DNA from: Thermoanaerobaculia bacterium
GTDB lineage: Bacteria; Acidobacteriota; Thermoanaerobaculia; Multivoradales; JAHZIX01
DNA: 51,876 bases
Direction of reading: 5' to 3'
Assembly: GCA_027069135.1 (NCBI GenBank)
Contig: JALXFE010000334.1
Location: forward strand, 1-51,876
Made by a program: the position numbers and the translations under genes. Shown here piece by piece: positions 6,840 to 15,482 of this stretch. Below the pieces are notes generated by a model. That model did not search any database. It was given only the letters and a program-made list of their open reading frames with translations, and had not been told where the DNA came from. Position 1 is the first letter of the stretch, and each line of letters begins with the position of its first letter.

Positions 6840-7907
6840 TCAGGTTCCCGTTTTCGCCTGAGATTTGCGCAAGCAGCACTTCTTGTATTTCAGGCCGCTG
6901 CCGCAAGGGCAGGGGGAATTACGTCCGAAGCGGCGGCCGCGGTTGAGGGCGGCATCGGCCATGGCCTTGGCGCGGGTGGCGAGGTCCTGGCGGAAGACTC
7001 GGGCCAGCATGCCGTAGAGATCCGGGTGCTTGCGGCGCATGAGGCCGGGTTTTTCAAAGAAGTACTCGGTGGCGACGGCGAAGAACTCTGCTTCGTTGGT
7101 GAGGCCGTAGGGGTTGAGGTCCGAGTTTCCGGCCGCCATCTGCTGCATCTCGCGTCGCACGAGCTCGACCCAGGGTCCGATGAAGTTTCGGCCCAGGCCT
7201 ACCTCCGGCACGCCGTCCACCGAACCGTCGCTCTTGTCCACCAGGTGGGCGAACTCGTGGAGGCCGACGTTGCGTTTGTCTCCCGGGTTGCGGAAGCCTT
7301 GCAGGAGGTCAGGTTTGGCGAGGATCATGACCCCGTTCATGGCGCCGGTGCCGACCATACCGAGAATTTGGCGTCCGTCGGCGTCCTTGAACTCAAAGTC
7401 CTCGTTGAAACGGTTGGGGTAGATGAGGACCTCGCTGATCTGGTGCCACTCCCAATGGGGAAAGCCGAAGATGGGGATGATGGCGCTGGCCGCGGTGAGC
7501 ACCCGAACCGTGTCGTCCACCTGGGTGCCGATCCCGGTGATGCGCTTCTCGCCGATGAAAATCTGGGTTTCCTGCCGGAAGCGGGCCTGCTCCGCTGGTT
7601 CCAAGGTTTGAAAGAACACCACATGCCGGCGCAGCACCACTTCCCATTGGGGAGGGAACGGCAGGCGCCGAAGCCGGGCGCGGTTGCGGGCTTTCTGGGT
7701 CAGTAGGCGGTACAGGGCCCAGGCCGCGAGGGCGGCCAACGGCAGCGAGATCCAGGGGGGGAAGATCAGGTTGGGGAGCAGAAAGACAAAGAATGCCAGG
7801 GCCAGGAAGGCGCCGGTAGCAAGGCCGAGCTCCAAAGGATGAGCTCGCAGATGGTCGATCAGGTTCGCTGGACTTGCCGGTGACGGCTCGACTCTCTCGC
7901 TTTCCAT
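6840..7907 (-). CDS. mtfA: Membrane-anchored MtfA-like zinc peptidase with C-terminal SEC-C motif
   Basis: With ATG 7907 the protein has 355 residues. Two hydrophobic segments (about 28-46 and 49-69) predict a membrane hairpin. The catalytic domain follows, with GLHEFAHLVDKSDG (HExxH at 217-221) and a downstream NEAEFFAVATEYFF helix typical of the MtfA/M90 family. Residues 333-345 are PCPCGSGLKYKKCC, a SEC-C zinc-binding motif like that at the SecA C-terminus. E. coli MtfA (about 265 residues, soluble) binds the Mlc regulator and is an aminopeptidase; the membrane hairpin and SEC-C tail are additions here. The open frame continues upstream to 8132, but that part lacks family features and I exclude it. 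The ribosome binding site before 7907 is weak. Confidence 0.85.
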   Translation of the reverse strand: MESERVEPSPASPANLIDHLRAHPLELGLATGAFLALAFFVFLLPNLIFPPWISLPLAALAAWALYRLLTQKARNRARLRRLPFPPQWEVVLRRHVVFFQTLEPAEQARFRQETQIFIGEKRITGIGTQVDDTVRVLTAASAIIPIFGFPHWEWHQISEVLIYPNRFNEDFEFKDADGRQILGMVGTGAMNGVMILAKPDLLQGFRNPGDKRNVGLHEFAHLVDKSDGSVDGVPEVGLGRNFIGPWVELVRREMQQMAAGNSDLNPYGLTNEAEFFAVATEYFFEKPGLMRRKHPDLYGMLARVFRQDLATRAKAMADAALNRGRRFGRNSPCPCGSGLKYKKCCLRKSQAKTGT

Positions 7908-8759
7908 GAGGCCAGATCGTAACAGTCCCCAACGACGTCGGGCCAAGATCCTCAGAATCCCGACCGGACCGACTGAAGGAAGCACCTCGATCCTTCCCGA
8001 TGGCAAGAACCGAGGTGGTTTCGCCGATCGCTTCGTGTTGCAAGGGACGCGGACCGGATTGACCAGCTCCACCCCGGTGCGCAAGGCATTGAGGCTGTAG
8101 CCGAACTTGCTATGACCGCCGCCCAAGCCCAAGGCCTCGATGATCTGTTCGTAGGAACGGTGAGGGATCGGTGGCGGCGTCGGCCGGAATAGGCACGGTA
8201 CCTCTGATTTCGAGAGAGCGCGCTGAAGAGTTCTGTGGCAGCGCTTGTCCCAGATCTGCGGAGTGTAGACACTTGTATCGTCAGGGAATAAGACACGAGG
8301 TTGTCTTTGTCCCAGAGCGAATTACGATGTAATATTTTTTTCTATAAGCGGATGCATAAAAATGTTCTGGGGTAATCGGAAGCTGCCGCTCGGTTGGCTT
8401 CCGTGGCCTGAGGCCGACCCGCAACCAGCGGCACGGCTATTCACATTTTTCTCTTTCGACCAAAGTCCTCTTGTATGTGTAGTTTGTTGTTAGATGCACT
8501 GTTTTTAGTGGAATCGTATAGTATTATAGTTATAAATCGGACGCTTGTTTCAGTTTCCGGTGGTGGTTGTCCACCATTGATGCCTGTGCAACGGCGCCGA
8601 TAGGTTCCCGATCTGGGCGAGCCGCGGGAAAGTGGTCGACCCTCAAGGATCGGGGATTCGAGGCTGAAGGTCACGTCGTAAGATGAAAATTTCTCTGGCC
8701 GAGACTCGGTCTCAAATTCCCGTTGATCGTCAGAGGGTAGGTCGGGGAGATGGCTCGCG
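7908..8759. other. 852-bp divergent intergenic region, likely control region of the NRPS/PKS operon
   Basis: It lies between the start of the minus-strand peptidase gene and the first synthase gene. Two AT-rich islands stand out against the GC-rich background: about 8325-8375 (with a run of seven T) and about 8445-8540 (several overlapping TATAGT/TATTAT/TATAAA hexamers at 8517-8536). None pairs convincingly with a -35 box by eye. Minus-strand translation from about 8200 to 7910 stays open and reads smoothly (SYEQIIEALGLGGGHSKFGY) but matches no family I know, so a decayed gene fragment is possible. No tRNA or riboswitch was recognised. Confidence 0.5.
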
Positions 8760-11700
8760 ATGGGAGGCCAGGTCTTGACCACCAGCGCCGTTGACCATGT
8801 GTTGAACTCACCTTCCCTGGTCTGTCACCTGCGGGACAATGCTGAGCTCTTTGGCGACCGGGAGGCCTTCGTCTTCCTGCGGGATGGGGAGGTGGAGGAA
8901 GAACGTCTCGGTTGGGCCGAGCTCCATCGCAAGGCGCTGGCCCTGGCTGCCTACCTCAGGACCGTGGCGAGTTCCGGGGATCGCGCCCTCCTGGTTCATC
9001 CTCCGGGTACGGAATTCATCGTCGCTTTCATGGCTTGTCTCGCCGCGGGGATCATCGCCGTTCCGGTTCCGCCTCCGACCTCTCGCCGACATCTCCCACG
9101 TCTAGAAGGCATCGTTCAGGATGCGACGCCAGCGGTGATTCTGATCCATTCCGTTCAGAAGAAACGTGCCGATCGATTCTTCTCACAAATCTCTTCCGCA
9201 GCGGGTTTGAAGATCTCGGCCACCGACCTCCTGCCCCTCGGATCCTGCGGTCTTCAAGACTTGGCACCACCGCCGGACGGGCTGGCTTTCCTGCAATATA
9301 CCTCGGGTTCCACCGGCCGGCCCAAGGGGGTCATGGTCAGCCACAGGAATCTCATCGAGAACCTGGCTTTCCTCAGCAAGGAAGGGTGTACTACTTCCGA
9401 CACTCGAATTGCGACTTGGTTGCCCCAGTACCACGATATGGGTTTGATCAGTGGGCTGCTCCTACCGGTGGCAGTGGGGGCGACCTGTGTGCAGTTTTCG
9501 CCGGTGGCGTTCCTCAAGAAGCCATTCCGATGGCTGCAGATCATTTCCTCTTACCGCTGTAGTGTGAGCGGCGCTCCGAATTTTGCCTACGACCTCTGCG
9601 TCGAGGGTGTGAAACCGCAACAATGCGAAGGATTGGACCTGGAGAGCTGGCGTGTTGCCTTCACCGGGGCCGAGCCTATTCGGAGTGCTTCCCTCGATGA
9701 TTTTGCCCGTGCTTTCGCCCCCTATGGGTTTCGAAAACGGAGCTTCTTGCCCTGCTATGGGATGGCGGAGACCACCCTCATGGCAACTGGCCGTGACTGG
9801 ACGCGGGCGCCCCTGCAAGCGGAGTTCTCGGCGACGGAGCTAGCCCGCGGCCGTGCCGTCGTCGAGGAGGGGGGGCGGCCTTTGGTGGGCTGTGGGCGAA
9901 CACCTCCGAATCAGATTCTGAGGATCGTCGATCCGGAGACTCTGAACGCTTGTGCCGAAGGGGAGATCGGGGAGATCTGGATCCGAGGACCCAGCGTCGG
10001 CGCGGGCTACTGGAGGTCGGAGGAGAAGACTCGTCAGACCTTCCGAGCGCACCTCGATGGTATCGGCGAGGAGGAATACCTCAGAACCGGAGACTTGGGC
10101 TTTCTCCTGGGAGATGAGCTATTCGTTGCCGGCCGACTCAAGGACCTGATCATCATCCGTGGCGCCAATCACTATCCCCAGGATATCGAAGCAACCGTGG
10201 AAGCGAGCCACCCGGCCCTCGGCGTGGCTTCCGCCGCCGCGGTATCTGTGGAGGTCGATGGCATAGAACAGCTGGTGGTCGTCGCCGAAATAGAACGACA
10301 TTTCCTTCGGCAGAATCTCGAGGCCATTGCTGGGACCATCCGTGGTGCTATCGCAGAGCAGCATCAATTGGAGCTCTACGGCCTCGTCTTCCTCAAGCCT
10401 CAGGCCCTGCCCAAGACGTCCAGCGGCAAAGTGAGGCGGCAGGATTGCCGCAAGGCCTTTGAGGACGGAACCCTGCCAGCGGTTCGTTCCTGGGTGGGAG
10501 GGGAGCTCGCGGGTCTTCTTGCGGTCTCTCCCTCGGCTCCCCCCGGTCGCGGAGATCGTCCGTCATCGTCGAAGGACTCGCCACTGGCGGAGTGGCTCCG
10601 GAGGCGACTCGCGAGTCGCACCGGGGTCCAGCCCCAGGAGATCGATGTGGACCGGCCGTTCTCCCACTACGGACTCGGCTCAGCGGCAGTGGTTGCGTTG
10701 GCTGGAGAACTGGAAGAACGGCTAGGGCGGCGCTTTTCCTCCACCCTGCTCTTCGACCACCCGACCTTGGCATCCTTGACCTCCTATCTGGAGGGGAGCG
10801 AAGAGGCTTCCCTATCCGCCGGCGATGGGGCTGTCGGTGGGGGGGTGGAAGCCATCGCAGTGATCGGGTTGGGATGCCGCTTTCCCGGGGCGAAAGACCC
10901 AACGAGCTACTGGACGATGCTCAAGGAGGGGCGTCACGGTATTCGGGAGGTGCCCGGCGAGCGCTGGGACGCGGACGCGGTCTTTCATCAGGACCTTGCA
11001 GCTCCGGGGAAAATGAATAGCCGTTGGGGCGGGTTCCTCGACGAGGTTGCTCTATTCGATGCAGGGTTCTTCGGGATCGCTCCGCGGGAGGCAGACCGCA
11101 TGGACCCCCAGCAGCGACTGCTGCTGGAAGTGACCTGGCAGGCCCTGGAGGACGCAGGAATACCTCCTTCAAGTCTGCGGGAGTCCTCCGTAGGCGTCTT
11201 CGTCGGAATCTCGACATCGGACTACGGCCGATTGCAGATCAGCGACCTGGGAAGCGTGGACGCCCTGGTCGGTAGCGGTAGTGCCTCCAGCATTGCAGCG
11301 AATCGGATTTCCTACCTTTTCGGCTGGCGCGGCCCCAGTCTCGCGATAGATACCGCATGCTCCTCCTCGCTGGTGGCGGTGCACCTGGCTTGTCAGAGCC
11401 TCCGGTGCGGGGAGTCGACGATGGCGGTTGCTGGTGGTGTGAACATGATTCTCTCGCCGGACGTCACGCTCTCTTTCGCCAAGGCCGGATTGATGGCGCC
11501 GGACGGCCTGTGCAAGACCTTCGACCGGAGCGCGGACGGGTACGTGCGCAGCGAGGGCTGCGGCATCGTCCTGCTCAAGTCCCTTACGCGAGCCCTGGCG
11601 GACGGCGATCGCATCTATGGTGTCCTGCGCGGCAGCGCTTTGAATCAGGACGGTGCTACCAACGGCCTCACGGCACCGAGCCGGAGGGCCCAGGAAGAGG

Positions 11701-14700
11701 TGCTTCGGCGGGCCTGCCATCAGGCGGGAATCGATCCCCGAGATCTCGACTACGTGGAAGCCCATGGCACGGGCACCGCTCTGGGAGATCAGGTCGAGAT
11801 CGAGGCCTTGGGCAATGTCGTGGGTGCCCGGCGTGAGGCCGGCAACGCTTGTGCCATCGGTTCCGTCAAGACCAACCTGGGGCATCTTGAAGCTGCGGCC
11901 GGCGTTGCGGGCTTGATCAAGGTCCTGCAGGCATTTCGCCATGGTTGCCTTCCCCCCAGTCTGCATTTCCGCGAGCCTCCCTCCGATGTCTCTCTGGAGG
12001 AGCTGGGACTGGCCGTGCAGGCTCGGCTTTCCCCCTGGCCTCAGCGGAGCGAGCGGCGGCCGCTGGCGGGAGTGAGCTCCTTCGGCTTCGGTGGAACCAA
12101 TGCCCACTTGATCCTGGAGGCACCCCCTTTCAGCGGTGGTGGGGATCCTCTGCCGGAGGCTCCCGGGGCAAGAGACGAATGGCACCTGCTGCCTTTGTCG
12201 GCAAGAACTATTGAAGGTCTGAAAGTGTTGTCGGGGCGGCTTGCCACCTCCCTTGGAGAGGCTCCGGAGCCTCTGTTGGGGGACGTCGCCTGGACCCTTC
12301 AAACGGGTCGCGACGCCTTCGCACACCGGCAGATCGTTCTCTGCCGTAGTCGGCCGGAAGCGGTGGCGGCGTTGGAATCCCAGGAGCCTCCCCTGTCTCT
12401 GACCTTTAGCCCGCCGCCGGGGGAGAGGTCGGTGGCCTTTCTTTTTCCGGGCATCGGGGACCAGTACCCCGGCGCCGGCCGGGATCTCTATCGACGATTT
12501 CGAGTCTTTCGTGAGCACATGGATTTCAGCTGCTCCTACCTCAAGGAGCGCCTGGGGCTGGATGTCCTTTCGGCCCTCGCCGTGGCTGGAAGTGAGGTCG
12601 CCGAAGTCCAGGAAGAGGAATCGAGCCCCCTGGACCTGCGGGCGCTGCTCGGGCGCGGAAAGAGCTCGCAGGAGGACTCCGCCGGAGCCCTCCTGCCGAC
12701 GCAGATGGCACAACCGGCGGTTTTCGTCTTGGAGATGGCCCTGGCTGCCCAGCTGGAAGAATGGGGCGTCCGGCCGCAGCGCATGATGGGCTACAGCCTG
12801 GGGGAGTATGTGGCGGCCTGCGTCGCCGGAGTCTTTAGCCTGGAGGATGCTCTTCTTCTGGTGGCCCAGCGGGCAGCCCTCATCGGTAGCCTGCCGGAAG
12901 GAGCCATGACGGCAGTACCGCTGCCGGAAGCGGAGGTGGAGCGGTGGCTGGGTCCGAGCCTCTCCATAGCTTCTGTCAACGGGCCGGAGTTGACGATCTT
13001 GGCCGGTGAGCCTTCCGCCGTGGCCGAAGTCGAGGCTGTTCTGGCCCGACGGGGAGTCCTCTCCCGGCGCCTGCCAGCGACCCACGCTTTCCACTCGGTG
13101 ATGATGCAGCCGATTCGGGAGGAATTCGCCCGCCTGGTAGCTCAGGTACGGCGCCGGCCTCCTCGGATTCCCTACATCACGAACGTCACCGGAAGCTGGG
13201 TAACGGACGTGCAGGCGACGGATCCGGAGCATTGGGCCGAACATCTCTGTGGCACGGTGCGCTTTGCTGCCGGAGCCAGCCTCCTGACTCAGGGGGACCT
13301 GGGGGTTCTCTTGGAAGTGGGGCCGGGCCAGAGCCTCAGTGCCGCCGTCAAGCAGCTTCCGGACTGCCCGTCGGACCAGCGGCCCTTCGTTCTGCCGACC
13401 ATGCCCGGTGTGCATCAGAAGGGGGATGGCGGTCGTATTCTTCTGGAAGCCCTAGGCCGTCTCTGGCTCGCCGGATCGCCCCTCCGATGGCCTGGCCTCC
13501 ATGAAGGGAATTCCCGCCAGCGGATCACCCTTCCGAGCTACCCCTTCCAACGGCGTCGGCACTGGTTCGAGGCTTCTGCAGCGCGGCCGTCTCGAGCTCC
13601 GATGGGAAAGTTGCAACATCTGCGGGATTGGTTCTGGCTTCCGTCCTGGAAGCCCTTGGCAGGCCTCAGCACGACGGACGGAGCCCCGCCACCGGCCTCC
13701 GGTGACTGGCTGATTTTCGCTGACAGAACAGGGGTAGGGGAACGTCTGGCGGCGACCCTCCGAGGTGCTGGCCGGCGGGTGGTCACAGTCTGGCGAGGGT
13801 CTTGCGACGGGCCTCTCGGGGACGACGAGCTCGAGCTCGACACCGGGGCTGAGGCTCCATTCCGACCCTTGGTGGAGCGGTTTCCGGCAGGGTTTGGCAA
13901 CGTGGTGCATCTGTGGAGCCTCGACGCACCGGCCTTCACCACGAAAGAGCCCACCGAGGAGGCCCTGGAGGTGGGCTATCTCAGTGTCCTGGGCCTCCTC
14001 CAGGCCAGCGCCCGGCAGTCCCGCGAAGAGATAGATCTTTGGGTCGTCGCCGAAGGAACCTGTCAGATTCTCGACGGAGAGCCGCTCAACCCCTGCCTGG
14101 CGCCGCTTCAAGCGCTGGTGCGGACGGCGAACCAGGAGAACCCGGGTCTCCGGGCGAGGCTGGTGGATCTGGGAGCCCTTTCAGGTGGGGTAGGCATGCG
14201 GTCTCGACTCCTGGAGCGGGAGCTGGCCCGGGAGCCGGACCACCCGTGGGTCGCCTTGCGGGGTCGGCAGCGTTGGGTGGAGAGCCTCGAGAAGGTCTCC
14301 TGGCCGGCGGCGGAGATTTCGGAGGGGGATTCACCGAAAGCAGCGAAGGAGTGGGTTTGGATCATCGGCGGCCTGGGTTCGATCGGTCTGCTGCTGGCGG
14401 AGGACCTCGCTGCTCAAGGAGTTTCTCTGGTGCTGACGCGGCGCTCTCCCTTTCCACCGAGGAAGGAGTGGGAGGAACGGCTGAGGGCCCAGCGAGAGGA
14501 CAAAGATCGGGATCGCATTCGGCGCCTCCTGAGGCTGGAGGAAGCCGGAGGTTCGGTGCGGGTCGCCACCGCCGACATACAGGACGAAGGGGCGATGCTT
14601 CGGATTCTGCGGCGAGGGGAGGCCGAGTGGGGGCGTCTTCGGGGGGTCATCCATGCCGCCGCCTATCTCCGGGAGGACGGCTTCGCGGCTCTGGCCGACC

Positions 14701-15482
14701 TCGATCAGCACCAGATAGGACTCCACTTCGATGCCAAGGTCGACGGCACCCTGGCGTTGGCGAGGGTCCTCGAGGGCCGAAAGCCGGACTTCGTCGTGCT
14801 CTTTTCCTCCATTTCCTCCTTGCTGGCGGGCCCCGGCCTGGGTGCCTACTCCGCCGCCAACGCTTTCTTGGACTCCTTCGCTCGCAGTCGCCAGGATCCG
14901 GAAGGGGCGCGTTGGCTGAGTGTCAATTGGGACACCTGGGAGAACCCCGGCGGTTCCCTGCCGGGAGGCTTGTCGGGCGAGGCGGCACGGATGGCCATGA
15001 AACCGGAGGAGGGGATCGAGATCTTCCGCCGGTTGTTGCAGCGTTCTGCCGGACCCCAGGTGGTGGTATCCGTGGGAGACCTGGAAGACCGCCTTAGGCG
15101 TTGGGCTCTGGATCCTGCCCGCCGGCAAGCTGCCGGTGAGATTTCCTCCGGCGGCGGGGTGCTACACCGAGAATATGTTGCGCCGACCACGCAGCTTGAG
15201 CGGGAGATCACCCGGATCTGGGGGGAGATCCTCGGCCTGGAACGCATTGGAGTCCACGACAACTTCTTCGAGCTCGGCGGACAGTCTCTGTTGGCTGCCC
15301 AATTCTTCGCCCGCTTGCGGCAGACTTCGGAGCTACCGGCAGAGCTTCCCCTCAAGAGCCTCTTCGAAGCTCCCACTCCATCGGAGCTGGCCGAGTTTCT
15401 CGGACGTCTGAGCCATCTGGCGAAGGCGCCTTCGGAGGCGGCAGAGCCCGTCTCTGTAGGCGTTGTGGAGGGGGAGCTATGA
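8760..15482 (+). CDS. Hybrid loading/PKS protein: FAAL-ACP-KS-AT-KR-carrier
   Basis: 2240 residues. Fatty-acyl-AMP ligase about 1-590 (YTSGSTGRPKG near 180; LPQYHDMGLI and SGAPNFAYDLC typical of FAALs). ACP about 605-680 with GLGS near Ser640. KS about 697-1123 with Cys867 (DTACSSS), His1002 (EAHGTGT) and His1042 (KTNLGH), hence complete. AT about 1225-1530 with GYSLGEY (Ser1346) and THAFH (1441-1445), which predicts malonyl-CoA. KR with GGLGSIG near 1870 and the Ser/Tyr/Asn set in FSSISS and GAYSAAN. Final carrier about 2144-2215 with GGQS (Ser2176), PCP-like. Inferred job: activate a free fatty acid as acyl-AMP, load it, extend it by one malonyl unit and reduce it to a 3-hydroxyacyl starter. 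There is no DH or ER. GGGGAG lies about 12 nt before the ATG. The stop overlaps the next gene (ATGA). Confidence 0.93.
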   Translation: MGGQVLTTSAVDHVLNSPSLVCHLRDNAELFGDREAFVFLRDGEVEEERLGWAELHRKALALAAYLRTVASSGDRALLVHPPGTEFIVAFMACLAAGIIAVPVPPPTSRRHLPRLEGIVQDATPAVILIHSVQKKRADRFFSQISSAAGLKISATDLLPLGSCGLQDLAPPPDGLAFLQYTSGSTGRPKGVMVSHRNLIENLAFLSKEGCTTSDTRIATWLPQYHDMGLISGLLLPVAVGATCVQFSPVAFLKKPFRWLQIISSYRCSVSGAPNFAYDLCVEGVKPQQCEGLDLESWRVAFTGAEPIRSASLDDFARAFAPYGFRKRSFLPCYGMAETTLMATGRDWTRAPLQAEFSATELARGRAVVEEGGRPLVGCGRTPPNQILRIVDPETLNACAEGEIGEIWIRGPSVGAGYWRSEEKTRQTFRAHLDGIGEEEYLRTGDLGFLLGDELFVAGRLKDLIIIRGANHYPQDIEATVEASHPALGVASAAAVSVEVDGIEQLVVVAEIERHFLRQNLEAIAGTIRGAIAEQHQLELYGLVFLKPQALPKTSSGKVRRQDCRKAFEDGTLPAVRSWVGGELAGLLAVSPSAPPGRGDRPSSSKDSPLAEWLRRRLASRTGVQPQEIDVDRPFSHYGLGSAAVVALAGELEERLGRRFSSTLLFDHPTLASLTSYLEGSEEASLSAGDGAVGGGVEAIAVIGLGCRFPGAKDPTSYWTMLKEGRHGIREVPGERWDADAVFHQDLAAPGKMNSRWGGFLDEVALFDAGFFGIAPREADRMDPQQRLLLEVTWQALEDAGIPPSSLRESSVGVFVGISTSDYGRLQISDLGSVDALVGSGSASSIAANRISYLFGWRGPSLAIDTACSSSLVAVHLACQSLRCGESTMAVAGGVNMILSPDVTLSFAKAGLMAPDGLCKTFDRSADGYVRSEGCGIVLLKSLTRALADGDRIYGVLRGSALNQDGATNGLTAPSRRAQEEVLRRACHQAGIDPRDLDYVEAHGTGTALGDQVEIEALGNVVGARREAGNACAIGSVKTNLGHLEAAAGVAGLIKVLQAFRHGCLPPSLHFREPPSDVSLEELGLAVQARLSPWPQRSERRPLAGVSSFGFGGTNAHLILEAPPFSGGGDPLPEAPGARDEWHLLPLSARTIEGLKVLSGRLATSLGEAPEPLLGDVAWTLQTGRDAFAHRQIVLCRSRPEAVAALESQEPPLSLTFSPPPGERSVAFLFPGIGDQYPGAGRDLYRRFRVFREHMDFSCSYLKERLGLDVLSALAVAGSEVAEVQEEESSPLDLRALLGRGKSSQEDSAGALLPTQMAQPAVFVLEMALAAQLEEWGVRPQRMMGYSLGEYVAACVAGVFSLEDALLLVAQRAALIGSLPEGAMTAVPLPEAEVERWLGPSLSIASVNGPELTILAGEPSAVAEVEAVLARRGVLSRRLPATHAFHSVMMQPIREEFARLVAQVRRRPPRIPYITNVTGSWVTDVQATDPEHWAEHLCGTVRFAAGASLLTQGDLGVLLEVGPGQSLSAAVKQLPDCPSDQRPFVLPTMPGVHQKGDGGRILLEALGRLWLAGSPLRWPGLHEGNSRQRITLPSYPFQRRRHWFEASAARPSRAPMGKLQHLRDWFWLPSWKPLAGLSTTDGAPPPASGDWLIFADRTGVGERLAATLRGAGRRVVTVWRGSCDGPLGDDELELDTGAEAPFRPLVERFPAGFGNVVHLWSLDAPAFTTKEPTEEALEVGYLSVLGLLQASARQSREEIDLWVVAEGTCQILDGEPLNPCLAPLQALVRTANQENPGLRARLVDLGALSGGVGMRSRLLERELAREPDHPWVALRGRQRWVESLEKVSWPAAEISEGDSPKAAKEWVWIIGGLGSIGLLLAEDLAAQGVSLVLTRRSPFPPRKEWEERLRAQREDKDRDRIRRLLRLEEAGGSVRVATADIQDEGAMLRILRRGEAEWGRLRGVIHAAAYLREDGFAALADLDQHQIGLHFDAKVDGTLALARVLEGRKPDFVVLFSSISSLLAGPGLGAYSAANAFLDSFARSRQDPEGARWLSVNWDTWENPGGSLPGGLSGEAARMAMKPEEGIEIFRRLLQRSAGPQVVVSVGDLEDRLRRWALDPARRQAAGEISSGGGVLHREYVAPTTQLEREITRIWGEILGLERIGVHDNFFELGGQSLLAAQFFARLRQTSELPAELPLKSLFEAPTPSELAEFLGRLSHLAKAPSEAAEPVSVGVVEGEL

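Noticed and set aside
6087-7706. Long plus-strand open frame (539 codons) across the metallopeptidase genes
   Set aside because: It is antisense to two genes with clear domains (LysM/HExxH and MtfA), has no ribosome binding site and reads as low-complexity Gly/Arg/Val-rich sequence.
7908-8132. 75-codon N-terminal extension of the MtfA-like peptidase
   Set aside because: The extension lacks the membrane and peptidase features, and ATG 7907 directly precedes the membrane hairpin; it may be a decayed fragment of something else.
7952-8296. Minus-strand open frame of 114 codons
   Set aside because: Ser/Arg/Trp-rich with no family; looks like a frame shadow.
11169-13415. Minus-strand open frame of 748 codons inside the PKS gene
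   Set aside because: The complementary frame of a GC-rich KS/AT coding region often stays open by chance; the product is Gln/Arg/Gly-rich with no family match.
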